From Hyaloscypha bicolor E (lineage: Eukaryota; Ascomycota; Leotiomycetes; Helotiales; Hyaloscyphaceae), in the NCBI RefSeq assembly GCF_002865645.1, contig NW_020194521.1:310001-374000 (forward strand): a stretch of 64,000 bases of DNA, in the 5' to 3' direction. The first letter of the stretch is position 1, and every line of letters begins with the position of its first letter. The notes under the pieces are model-generated. The model was not told where the DNA came from and ran no database searches. It saw only the letters and a program-made list of their open reading frames with translations. The translations under genes were made by a program, and so were the position numbers. Of this stretch, positions 1 to 11,834 are shown piece by piece.

Positions 1-3000
1 TTATATTATAGAAAGTCCCTTAAGAAATAGAGAATATTCGTATTTTCCTAGAAAGTAGTCTTTAGGACCTAGCCTTAGACTTATAATAGATACTTTTCTA
101 GAGTTAACTCTACTATAAGTACCCTTAGGGACAAATCTTATAATACTTGGAAGGCTATAATAAAGCAAAGCCTACTATTATATAAGGTCTATTAGAAGTA
201 ATTTAAGACCTATTTAGCTAATATACTCTAAGTATCTCAAACCTATTAATAAGATACCTTTAAGGAATTCCGAGATCTTTATTAGAAAAACGGTAAGATA
301 GTTACCGAGTTATATACTCGGATAATTAGTCTCAAAATTAACTAGGACCTATATCCTAAGAGGAACCGGGTCCGGACTCTTAATACTACTTTATCTAACT
401 ATAAGACTTATTAGATACTTATATCTATTTTTTTAGGAAGTAAGGTAATATCTATTTCCAAATAGCTTAAGAAAGCTCAGAAAGCAGAATATACTATTTA
501 CTCTAAATTAAGGAAAGTAAAGGCAGGGAAGTCTAATAAGAGTAATTCTGCCCCTAAGAACTCTAACTTAGCAAATTCTAATTTATAAGGCTATTAAAAT
601 AAAAAAAATAAGTTCCGAAAATCATATAAGAAATCCTTAGGTAATACTTTGGCCCCTTTAAGGCCTTAATAGAGTATTAGTTTTACTTTAGGTATAATTT
701 ATTAAACTTATAAATAGAAAAAATATTTCTTAGGAAATATAAAGTATTCCAAATATACTAAATAGGCTCGGCAAAACCCTAATAAGGCCAAAACTATAGA
801 AAAGTCAAGGTATCTATAGAAGCAGATTAATACTATTACTATAGAAAAGTACTTTAGAAAAGACTCTTCTAAGAAATAGAGAAAAGAAAAGGCCAAATCT
901 TAAATATTAGAATTATTAAAAAAGGTATATTATTTTATATAATTATTTAAGCAAGATTAATATAGCCAGAAATAAGTATCTTAGAGATATATAGCAGACT
1001 TAGTAATACCGGATTAGACTATAACTTTCTTAATAATAATTAGGCTTAAAGCCAGGGCTTTACTACCTTAGCTAAATATAATTAAGAGTTTATAACCTTT
1101 TATAGGAATAGATTCAAGGTCTATTAAGCCTATAATCTTAAGGTATTTATTATAGATAATTATAGTAAGATATATTCTTTTAAGCTCTGGTTCTATAGGT
1201 ATAAGAATATTAGCTCTTATAGCCTCGTCTTTAGTATAAAATTTTATAAAATAATCCTTATATAATATATAGACTATATTAAGAAATAATAGGTATATAT
1301 ACCTATATAGCCTAATAATATTAAGATCCTAATACTAAAAGAATTTAGTAAGGAGCTTAACTAGTACCCTGAACTAGTGCCTCAAGTCTTATTCTTAACT
1401 AAAGGCAAATATAACTGTCCTAGATAATAGGCTTCGTGTATTTATAATAGTTACTAGGTCTTTACTTTATTATATAGTTCTAGTAATACTAAATAGGAGT
1501 TTTTAATATAGTAAATTAATACCCTCCGGAAAGAGGCCTCAGAAATACCTATCTATTTCCGGAATAATAAATATAAAAACTTCTTAGAGGTTTTTAATCC
1601 TAATAAAGCTTTAGAACTTCCTAATCTTGGTAGTATTAAATATTTTATTAATATAGATAGTATAGTCCCATACGGGCCTTTATATAATTTATTAGAGATC
1701 TAACTAGAAATATTATATCTATATTTATAGGATATACTTTATAAATATTAGATAAGGCCTAATAAAAGCCTAGTAAGGGCGCCTATTCTTTTTATTCCCA
1801 AGAAAAATAGAGAACTATATCTTTATATTAATTATTATAGACTTAACTAAGTTATAATTAAGAATTAGTATCTGCTTTCTCTTATTAATAAGACTCTTAA
1901 TTGGCTCTAAGGAGCCAAGATCTTTATAAAGCTAGATCTTAAGAATATATATTATTGGATAAGAATTCGTGAAAAATACGAGTAGAAAACGGCTTTTAGG
2001 ACTTACTATAGCTATTTTGAATATCTTATAATACTTTTTAGGCTAGCTAATATACTAGCCATATTTTAAGTATATATTAATACTATACTTATAGGGCTCC
2101 TGAATTATTTTATAATTATTTATTTAGATAATATTCTTATTTACTCCCGAAATAAGAATAAATACTATAATTATATTTACTAGGTATTTACTAGGCTATA
2201 TAAAAATAACCTATTTTATAAACTTAGTAAATACGAGTTTAATATTAAGGAAGTCGAATTTTTAGGCTTCCTTATTAGAATAGAAGGTATTTATACGGAT
2301 CCTAAATAGGTCCGTAGTATTATTAAATAGCCAGAACCAGAATTATTTTATAATATCCAAGTATTTCTTAGATTTACTAATTTCTATTACAGGTTTATCT
2401 ACTATTACTCTCAGGTAATCATAAGCTTAATAGATCTCTTAAAAGAAATAGAAAAGGGCCGGAAATCCGGTCCCTTTATATAAATAGATAAAGTAGCTAA
2501 AAGCTTTAAGACTTTAAAAAAAGCTTTTACTATAATACCTATCCTAGTCTATTTTGACCCTTCTAAGAAAATTCGTATTAAAACTAATATATTAAAATTT
2601 GTAATTACTAGTATTATTTCATAATAAATTAATCCTAGTAATAGCCTAAAAAAATACTAGTATCTAGTAATATTCTGGTCCCGGAAATTCTCCGGAACTA
2701 AATATAACTATAGTACCCATAATAAGGAGCTGCTTATAATTATTAAAGCCTTTAAGTATTAGTACTATTATCTTAAAAGATCCAGGTTTATAATTAAAAT
2801 TATTATAAATTATAATAATCTCTAATACTTTATAGAAATAAAATATCTAGAAAGCTATTAAGTATATTAGGTAATATATCTTATAATATATAATTTTAAT
2901 ATTATTTACTATAAAGGCGCCTCAAACCTAGTAGACGGACCTAGTAAAAGACTTAATTATAAAGAAGGTCCTATTAATATAACTTGGCTTCTGACCTTTT

Positions 3001-5000
3001 AGAATAAGTTAAAGAGAGCTTTTATAGTTATAATTTAGAGATCCTTATAAATATCTAAAAAGTTTCCTCTTTAAAATAGGTATTATTTAATACTTGCTAT
3101 ATTTATAGTAACTAAGGAGAAATGTTTACTATAAGACAAGTAAATAGATTATTTTATAAATCCCTTAATTATAAAATTAGTTAAGAAATAAGATATAGGG
3201 AAATGCCTTAAAGGCTCTACTATTATAGCTAAGGTAATAAGGATATCTATAACTATATTACTTAATAGAACCAAAGATTTCTCGGTTTCCCGAGTTTTTG
3301 AATTAGATAATTATAAATACCTAATTCCCTATATATAGATATATATGGCTACTAAAAGAGCTATAGTACTAGCCCCTTTATCTAAATCCCTTCTAGATAT
3401 TATCTAGGTAGCTTAGAGAAATAATTCTTAATATTAGAATATTATAAAATAGAGGCTTAGTAAGAAAGATACTAAGGGAAAAGAAATCTGAAAAAATAAT
3501 TCGGGCTTACTCAGGTATTATTCAAGAATTATTATATCTAATAATCCCGCTTTATATTAAGAAATTATAAAGCTTTATTATAATAACCTAATAACTAGAT
3601 ACTATAAAGTAGAAAAGACTCTCGAGCTTTTTAGAAAGTCCTAGTATTAGGAGAATATAAAAGAAGATATTTATAATTATTATTAAAAATATAATATTTA
3701 CTAGAGAATTAAGGCAAAGAGGTATTTGCTATATAGCCTGCTTAGTAGTTTACTATAGCCTAAAAGACCCTGGAATAAGATTTCTATAAATTTTATTATA
3801 GGTTTATTACTATATAAAAACCTAGTAAAAAGTCCCGATTTTAATATAATTCTTATAATTATTAACTAGTACTTTAAAATAGCGAGATATATTATATGCT
3901 ATAAGACTATTAACTTTCTAGAGCTTACTAAGATTATATGGGAATATGTTTTCTTAATCTTTAGCTTCCCTAATAGAATTATTTCTAACTAAGAAATAGT
4001 ATTTACTAGCTAGTTCTAATTTGCTTTTTATTTCTACTTAATATATAAATAGTATTTAAGTATAGCTTATTATCCTTAGATAAATAGTTAGATAAAAAGG
4101 CAAAACCAGGCCCTAAAATACTACCTGAGATATTATTATAATACCTAAAAAAATAACTAGTTTAAGAAGTTATTTTTTGCGAAATTTGTATATAATAACT
4201 CAAAATATTAGGTTTTATAGGATATATCTTTTTATATATATTATAGATACTATTCTTAACTTCTATAGAATCCTGAGAACAGGATTATAAGGGAAGTACT
4301 AGCTATATATAGGAGGCTAGAAACCCTTAAAATAGAGTAGAGAAAGCTTAAGGATTTATGGTATTATATATAAAATAACCGGAAAACCTATTATAATAGG
4401 TACTAGTTAGCTAAATACTACTTTAAAGAAGCCTGGATAATACTATTAATAAGAAATATTAAATTTAAAATAAGAAAGCTTAAGCCAAAATTTATAGGTC
4501 TATTTAGGATCCTTAAATATATTAGTAATTTAGTATATAAGTTAGAACTACTAAATATATATAATTATTTATATCTAACTTTTTATATTTCTTTTCTTAA
4601 AAAGTATATAGTAAAAAAGGATTAGGAGCTATACCTATATTTCTCTAGAGAACTTCCGGAATTAGTAAATAATAATAAAGAATAAGAATAGGAAATAAAA
4701 GCCATTATTAATTACTAATAAGATAATAGAAGTAAGAAGTAATAGTATTTAATTAAATAGAAAGCCTAGCCTAAAGATTATAATACCTGATTATCTACTT
4801 TCCCTAACCTTGAAAATTCTAAGAAACTTCTAAAATTATATAACCAAAACCATAGCTTGGAATCCGAAACTACTTCTTAATAATTTCTTAAGATTAAAAA
4901 GAATTCTGGATTACTAAGAAAAAGGCTACTTAAAAGAAAGAGAGGACCTAGATAGCTAAGAAAAGGCCCGGAATAGTAATAGAGATACTTTTTTCCTGGG
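1..5000 (+). mobile_element. RIP-decayed Ty3/Gypsy chromovirus (gag-pol relic, left end outside window)
   Basis: A pol polyprotein can be followed on the + strand through many in-frame TAA/TAG codons. The reverse transcriptase spans about 1640-2300, with LFIPKKN at about 1788-1806 and the catalytic box decayed to YLDN at 2121-2132. RNase H spans about 2540-2960 (VYFDPSKK, then a THNKELL-like stretch near 2710). The integrase spans about 3540-4130 (INFIIGLLL near 3790). A chromodomain-like tail spans about 4695-4850, with a YLIK*KA core where a Trp codon has become a stop. Most stops sit where Gln (CAA/CAG) or Trp (TGG) is expected, and TpA is hugely over-represented, as repeat-induced point mutation produces. 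The first 900 bases are probably gag remnants. No LTR pair could be delimited. The chromodomain tail places it in the chromovirus branch. It cannot encode an active element. Confidence 0.85.
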
Positions 5001-7300
5001 TTTTTTACCTATAAAGGTTTTCTAGGGTTTTATTAAGGCTTACGAGAATTATATTTAAATTATTAGAAAAAGATTTAGAATTAAGAAAGATTTATTATAG
5101 GTAAACTAGCTATAGGTATCTTAAATAAATAAATTCTAATTCCCATAAATTCCTAATTCCTAAAATAAGAATACTAGATACTGGCCCTATTTAGGACTTA
5201 GTAAAGAATTAGCTAATACTCTCCGGAATCCGCTTATCTTTTAACGGAATATAATTATACTATAATAATATTAGTATTAAGGATATTAAGAGAAGCAAGT
5301 AAGAAACTTATAATAGCTATATATACCTTATAAAAGGCCCGAACTTCTAAAGTCAGGTCCCGAATAGCTATAAGTATTATATTATTAGCGCTTAAAGCAC
5401 TAGTAGTAAACTACTTAGTAATCTCAGTAGTAAGCTCGGTAATAAGATTAATGCCTTAAAGATAAATATTATGGTATTTCTTTAAGGAATTAGTAAATAC
5501 CTAAGTATATTAGAAAAAACTTACCTTTGGAATACTAACCTAAGTAATATTATTATCTGCCTTATTAAGACGGGAAAAAGAATTCCGAAGCTTATTAGTA
5601 TTCTTCTAGTCTTTAAAAACCCAATTAATAGTATTATCCTTGTTAGTATAATACTATTTAGGATATGCTTTAAGAAATTTCTTAAAAGTTATAATAGTAT
5701 TTTTCTAGGACTAGTAAGCCTCTAATAAATAATAAGGAATCTGAAATTACGTTAGCTTTAATAAATATTAAAGCTAAAGAACTTACTAATATATAAGACT
5801 TAGAACCCTTATTATAATAGTTATAATTCTTCTTGCCAGGTACTATAATATATAAGGTAAAAGAATTAATAAGCAAATACTTAAAATATTTCAAGTATTT
5901 ACTAGTAATAGGAAAGGAGGCTACAAGATTACCTTTGCGCTTATTATTACAGGAATGGATAATAAAGCCAGAAGAAGATATTATGGAATTAATTAAAAAT
6001 AATTAAAGAAAACTTAGAGAAGGGCAAAAAAAGAGGCTAGAAAATAATAATAGAAAAAGTTATATATATAATTATTAGAAAGAAAGAGAGCGCATAGTAA
6101 TATAAAGAGATCCTTTTATAGAGGTAAAGAACTACCTAAATTAACTACTAGTTTTCGCACTAGTCCTAATTAGAAACTAGTATAACCGATTAATATATGC
6201 TCCCAGAAGCCCGCAAATAATTTCTAGGACCTTAGAAATATTTATATAGGTTTCTCATATAAATATTTATTAAATACTTTCCATATAGCTATTTAGATTA
6301 TTCTAATATGAGATCTGATAGGTAATATTAGTTTTATAAGATAGCGCCTTAGTACTTTGGATCGAGCTAATTAGAATACTTAGATCCCAAATAAAATCAT
6401 AATTACCGGCTAGCCCCTATATCTGGGGTATAATTATTCTTTCTTCTCGCTTACTTAGCCCTAATCTAATTAGACAATTTTTATATCCATTATCCAGATT
6501 ATATTAGCAAAACCACCTCCCAAGATACTAGAAGTTTACGTTAATTAAATAAATAATTAATTAAATATTTACTAGAATAAATTAATAGATCTTGGGAACA
6601 AGATCCTAGAAAAGGGGTATAGTTATAATATATATAGGAACGCACGTGACTTAAGGGCATATAACAAACCTCGGATATTACGGGTATTAATCAGGGAGTT
6701 TAGTAGCCCTTTAATATCCTAACTAACTACTATTTATATTATATATATTAGGCTTATAAATTACTAATTATATATATGCCATCGGGGTCTCCTATTTAGA
6801 GGGGGCTTCCCTGGATCTTATAGGAAGGACAGAGATTAGTTTTGTACTGAATTTAATACTATGGTTTCACAATACACTAATTCATTCTATTATCTTATTG
6901 CTTACTAATAAACACCTCACAGAAATATAAAATATAAAAAATATATAAAAAAGCTAATAATAATAATTATAAGAAAGAAAAAAATACTTTACTTAATATA
7001 ATATTATAAGAAAAACTCTTTATAAAATTAGTAAAGTAGTTATATTATATATAATTACTTAATAAGAAATATTTTATAAAAATTATATAAGAGTTTATAA
7101 TTTCTTAAATAATATCTTTAATATAATTAGTTCTTTTAAAGCCTTAAAAATACCAAGAATCTTAAATATACTAGAATTAGCTTACTTAGAATTAATACTA
7201 GTATTAATAGTATTAATACCTTATAGTTCTGGTATTAATCCGAATTAATACCGAAATTAAGTATTATTACCAAGCCTGCATTTCCCCTCGTGTAATATTT
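5000..7300. repeat. AT-saturated decayed repeat block, no gene
   Basis: This stretch continues the TpA-rich composition of the neighbouring retroelement and is full of stops in all frames. The longest ORF (5682-5894, minus) has a Tyr/Asn/Ile-only composition typical of AT-rich noise. Positions 6640-6920 are less degraded. They contain a CACGTGAC motif, an AT-rich core and an ACACCTCACA end, and could be a decayed LTR, but I found no partner copy. The composition changes sharply at about 7300, where decay stops. Confidence 0.6.
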
Positions 7301-8400
7301 GCGGCAGGTTATATAAATAGCTGTCACATTACCTCTCACTAAAAGAAATCTAAATACCCTTATTTATGTAATTGTTTAGCCTTGAAGAGAAAGAAAAACC
7401 ATGACGAATGACCCAATTTTGCCACATTTCGCTGCATTTCGCCCTATCTTAGTAGCTACTGGTCCATAAAGCAAATGCTGTTCTAGAAGAAATCTCAACT
7501 CCCAGCTAACAGCTCTTGAAAGTCAGCAATATTGTCAGATATATCATTTACACTCCATGGAAGCTGTGAAATTGCTTCTTTGAACACCTTTTCTATAATC
7601 TTCGCCCCCTGAACAGGGACCTCCCAACTCTCCCTCCTCCGCAAAACACCTCCACCACTGGCTTCGGCAGCTCCACTCCCGTCTTGCAAAGCAGCCCTCC
7701 CTTAACAAAGCCGTCTCCGGCTTCCCATCAATGATTGACATAACAGCCGTATATATTCTCATCAGCCTTCTCCCTTACCCCTTACCCCCCCTCCCTCTAA
7801 TAAACGACTAGGAAGTTGGAAGGGAAAGAATTCACTCCTCACACTCCCCAAAAAAACTCTAATTCACCTGCTTCCTACTCGTGGTATCAGTATTCTTGAA
7901 TACGTTCGGAGTTCCTTCCAATTTTCAAAGCACTTCCATCTCTAGTGCCTTCCCTATTAGGCACTGCATGCACATCCTGTGTGTGAAAAAAATAATCAAA
8001 GCTAATTAATTAGAATCAAGTAGAATTGATTACAATTGATTATAATTTGATTACCTTGATTTCAACTTGATTTGATTTGATTTGACTTGTTTAGGAGGCT
8101 TTAATCAAATCAAATCAAAATATTTAACACACTATACACATCTGCATTTTCTCTACCGAAGCGTTCTCGGGTACCATGATATGTATACTGCCGTGTGCAA
8201 TACCTTTGCAGTTCTCAAAGCCATCCCCCTCCCCCATATAACTTTCTCTAACCCTGTTCCTCAACTCTCACCCATTTCACCAAAACCACGTGACCAGGGG
8301 TTACACTTTTTCAAGCAGCGATCAAAATCTAAGCATTTGATTTTTTTTGATTTTTTTTTGGGTGTTCCATAGTCATTTAGCTGCCAGAAGCGCTATGTAG
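7300..8400. other. Transition region with a possible gene scrap and TTGAT-type repeats
   Basis: On the minus strand, two overlapping frames between 7495 and 7762 read like protein with a frameshift between them. One carries MSIIDGKPETALLREG and the other KIIEKVFKEAISQLPWSVND. This could be the 3' remnant of an unrecognised gene. Positions 7985-8125 are built from TTGATT/TTGATTTGAT units ending in a perfect inverted repeat (8071-8085 with 8105-8119). Positions 8325-8365 carry another T-rich TTGATT tract. No intact gene is seen. Confidence 0.3.
8071..8119. repeat. 15-bp perfect inverted repeat of the TTGAT unit
   Basis: The arm TTTGATTTGATTTGA at 8071-8085 is the exact reverse complement of 8105-8119, separated by a 19-nt loop. 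It lies at the right edge of a longer TTGATT-rich tract starting near 7995. Such motifs are common near the ends of non-autonomous DNA transposons, but no target duplication could be found, so the origin is open. Confidence 0.6.
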
Positions 8401-9480
8401 ACGTACTATATACAGGCTTCCTTCAAGCAAGTCTTACTCCTCAGAGTATAGCCCTTGAGAGGGCTCCCACACATAGTAAAACCTCAGTACTTGTCCCCCC
8501 TGTTCTGCTTTATTCAAAACGGACACTCTATAACGGAATTACAGCTGGCGGACCAGCTCAAATGTGACTAGCCGTACTTCTTAAATTCAATCTCTTTTAC
8601 GCACGTCTGCGAACACCATCCTCTAGTATAGCTTAGTCCAGGCCTCCCAATTCCTTTATTTATTTAACGTATTCCACATACCTTTATTACGCCTCCCGAG
8701 AGGGTAAGAGAGGGTGTCCTTTATCAAGTTCGTAACTAGAAACTAATCAGCTGTCCCAAGAATCCATTGCTTTTTATACAGTTATAATTAGGGCCCCCTT
8801 GTCCTATATATATTAATTATACCTGTAGTTACCCAAGAAATATACTAGAGTCCAGCTATAAAACCCTTTTCTCCCTATACTCCTGTTTATGCCACCTAGG
8901 CCCTACTTTATTACTCTATCGCTATTGCCGGAGGTTCCAAAGCCCTTATCTAATAATTCTCTTGACTTAAATATTGTATTTTGATTTGCCTTGTAGTAAA
9001 GGACCGTTTGCAGGTTATATTCTCGATCTAATGCGATATACGGCTCGCACGTATCGAGAGGGAATAAATTCGTAAGCGTATCTAGAGAGAAGGTTCTCTA
9101 ATCTCAAATCGGTATGTGTATTTATCGACTCGTTTGTGGACGTGTTTTATTTATATAGATAAGGCCCACTACTTCTGTAATCGCTTCTACTCGTATCCGT
9201 AAGCTCTAGTTCCTGTCCAGAGCCTAACCACGCTTGTAGATTTGATTGCTTCGTGCTTGTACAGTTATATTTGGATCTTGAGGGCGAGTCGACGATGTAC
9301 TGTCCTGAGGGGTGTTGATTAACGCATTGGACACGCTCTCAGCGCGTCAAAACACCATTGGTTAATTCAGTCTTAGCCCAAGAGCATGAGAAGCCCTTGG
9401 TTTCTAGCCTGCACTGCGTGGAAGTGCTGAATTATCGCAGGCCTAAGCAATTGACTTATTACGTGGATAAATTATAAGGA
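8400..9480. other. Gene-free stretch, probably old transposon scraps
   Basis: No ORF of substance. Around 8510-8540 the sequence GGACACTCTATAACGG resembles terminal repeats of pogo/Fot1-type elements, and a similar inverted string (GAGAGGGTGTCC) lies near 8708-8720. Read on the minus strand, 9372 down to about 8945 has an LTR-like layout: a TGAATTAACC start, a TATATAAATAAAA promoter-like box near 9150, and no coding capacity. Both readings are tentative. Confidence 0.25.
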
Positions 9481-9869
9481 AAATTGCCCTGGGGTAGGTG
9501 GCTAGTTGGGACGCTGTTCCTGGGACTAGGGAAATTATGTTATACCCGCATGCGAATCTTGCGGCGAGGCGAGTTTACGACCGACTTGCAGGGCCCGACA
9601 ATAATGAGTGGTGTACAAAAAGTGCGGATACGAACTCGGATTTTTAATTCAAAGAAGGAGGAGCTGGAATGGAACGCTGCTTACGGGAAAGTAAGAGAGG
9701 AAAAGTATTATTGTAAGGAACGGGTTGGGAGGACTTAGCAGCAATAGGAGCGATCAGGCAGGAATAACGATAGGATACTCAGAAGCAACGAAAAAAGGGG
9801 AAGGGATATATAACAAGTGAAGCGGTCGTCCATCATTTCGTTATATCAATATATGTCCGAAGGTCACTT

Positions 9870-10377
9870 CTATGTCGCTTGTCTCGCTTCATAAAGCAAT
9901 CTCGATTTATCCAACTTTGTTCCTTTCACGAGTGCCAGGTTCGAGGTGCCGCACCAAATGTACGTGCCCAGCTTGGGACACTCATATGGTGCTCCCTTCA
10001 CAATATAGTTGATGAGGAATTTACCGTCAACCTGGGCTCCAAGAACTTCTGACTCTCTGAGACTTTCACAGACTCTCGGCTCAAAGTGAATAGTTCCAAA
10101 CTGGCCGTAAGAGACTCGACGGGTGCTTGCAGCCTTGACGACGAGATGCCTTCGGAGATAGCAGGATCGAGGTGTCACGACTTCGGCCCCATGCAGATGC
10201 GGTTGCCGAAGGATTACATTGACGACACCGAAGAGAAATTCCAAATTCTGCCTGACTTGTAAACTCAAATCTCAAACAGCTAGGCTCCAACTCATACTTT
10301 ACTCGGTATGGGACTGCCTTTCCACGTCTTGAACTGAGCCACCGGCTTTTTGACGCTCCGGCATGTAGGAAGAACAA
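9870..10377 (-). CDS. Doubtful hypothetical ORF pair
   Basis: Two overlapping minus-strand frames (9870-10268 and 10081-10377) are open for 132 and 98 codons. The C-terminal part of the first has protein-like composition (KFLINYIVKGAPYECPKLG), but no domain, signal peptide or splice structure could be recognised, and neither frame joins to the other by a clean intron. It may be a decayed gene fragment or chance. It sits alone between repeat scraps and the upstream region of the Ca2+/H+ exchanger. Confidence 0.2.
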
Positions 10378-11834
10378 GGATACGTGACAAATGGCACCTC
10401 GAAAGAGCCTTGAGGGGAGCCCTACACGTGATCTTTGTCACGTGGTGTGACAAGGGTTACGCATATGTTTCACCATCTGTTCAGAACCCACTGAACCCAG
10501 CCACAAATCCATAGCTGATTTTACGGGCACGGTCCGTTTGAAAAGTCAAAAAAACGCAGAACTCTGATTGGTGGGTGACTGGCAGATCTCTGCACAATGA
10601 TGCGTTGGCAGTGGAATCGTGTGGCTGGCACTGGCTGGCATCCAGATACACCGCTTCGGGCAAGCTTTGCTCCCCCACGAATCCAAGACGACGTTCCTGA
10701 GTCGTGGACCTTAGTGCTGGGCTTGGAATTGCTTGTAGTGCTTGTAGTGCTTATGACGGCGGTTCAACATCGTTTGCCAAGCTGGCCAAGTCGCCGGTTT
10801 TCTTGGTTAATCGGGCGTTTTGGATAGATGCAGCGCTCCGTCATGGCAGGAGAAGCAGGAGAGGACGATGCGGTCAGAGGGTTCCATGAGCACCGAGGGA
10901 TAAAGGTCGCGAGCACGCAGGGACAGAAGGGGGAAGTGTTGTGTTGCGTTGCGTATCCGTACTTACGAAGTACATATCTTATTGCAGGCGTCAGCTCCTA
11001 TTTTAACAAAGAATCCACTCCTCTTGTCTCCCTCCTAGCACATACGTGTGCCAGTTGGAAAAGCAATCTTGGGGAATTCCAGAGGCACGCCAAGACGAAC
11101 GAGGGTGGCAGTGCAAAGCCTGCCAAGAGGCTGTCGCGAAATTGGGTCGGAACAGCTGCCAGCTACAAGAACACCGTGCCATCTTCAATCTTCAACGCTG
11201 CGCGCCCTTCGCAGCTCCAACCTCAACGTCTCTCACCTCCACCTCGCAGCATCGCGATATCAATTCAGGCGGGCCGGCGTACCGAATATCCTTCCTGTGA
11301 CAGCCGCGAGGCTCTTGAGACGGCTTTCCACCGACCACGCGAAGCTCCATTGCTCCGCCCCCAACAGGCCGATTTCCACGCAACCAGCGCGAGGCTGTGT
11401 CAACGAAGAGGCTTCCAGCTTGACACGCAGTGCGTACTCTCGCAGGCCCCGCGACCGCCGCGGCTGAACCCATTGAACTGGACTGATCGTATTTGAGCAG
11501 CCTGTGGCAGCAGAGAAGAGACATACCAGAGATCTGGTCCTGAAGCAGTCATCGCACGAGATCACAATCCTCCGCAGCACCACGCCGCTGTCCGACGCAC
11601 ACGCCCAGCCCAGCAACGGCCACTCTGCCTCGCTCGGACGTCTGCAGTGCTCCCCAATCAGCGCGCACCACCTCACTACCTGCCTCCCTTGCGGCATTTC
11701 TTCTAGTTTTCCCTTGTACAACAAACACATCAGCCCAACATGTCTCAATTCAATATGCGTCAGTTTTCTCCCTGCGCATAGCGCGCACGCATGCCTTCTG
11801 GCTCTGCGCTTCCTTAATTCGTTTGCTTACTATC
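10378..11834. other. Upstream region of the Ca2+/H+ exchanger; no gene accepted
   Basis: This GC-richer stretch has long overlapping ORFs on both strands (for example 10828-11496 plus and 11260-11748 minus). They lie antisense to one another, and none shows domains or a consistent exon structure. The most likely content is promoter and 5' leader of the downstream transporter gene, whose 5' UTR may contain an intron. Confidence 0.4.

Noticed and set aside
708..896. 62-codon minus ORF in the AT-rich block
   Set aside because: It runs antisense to the decayed retroelement, with Phe/Tyr/Leu-only composition.
5682..5894. 70-codon minus ORF in the AT-rich block
   Set aside because: Composition is AT-rich noise (Tyr, Asn, Ile, Leu) with no motif.
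9484..9738. 84-codon plus ORF
   Set aside because: It begins at TTG rather than ATG, has no domain and lies among repeat scraps.
10828..11748. Long ORFs on both strands upstream of the Ca2+/H+ exchanger
   Set aside because: They overlap in antisense, no frame shows a domain or codon bias better than the others, and the region fits a promoter/leader.
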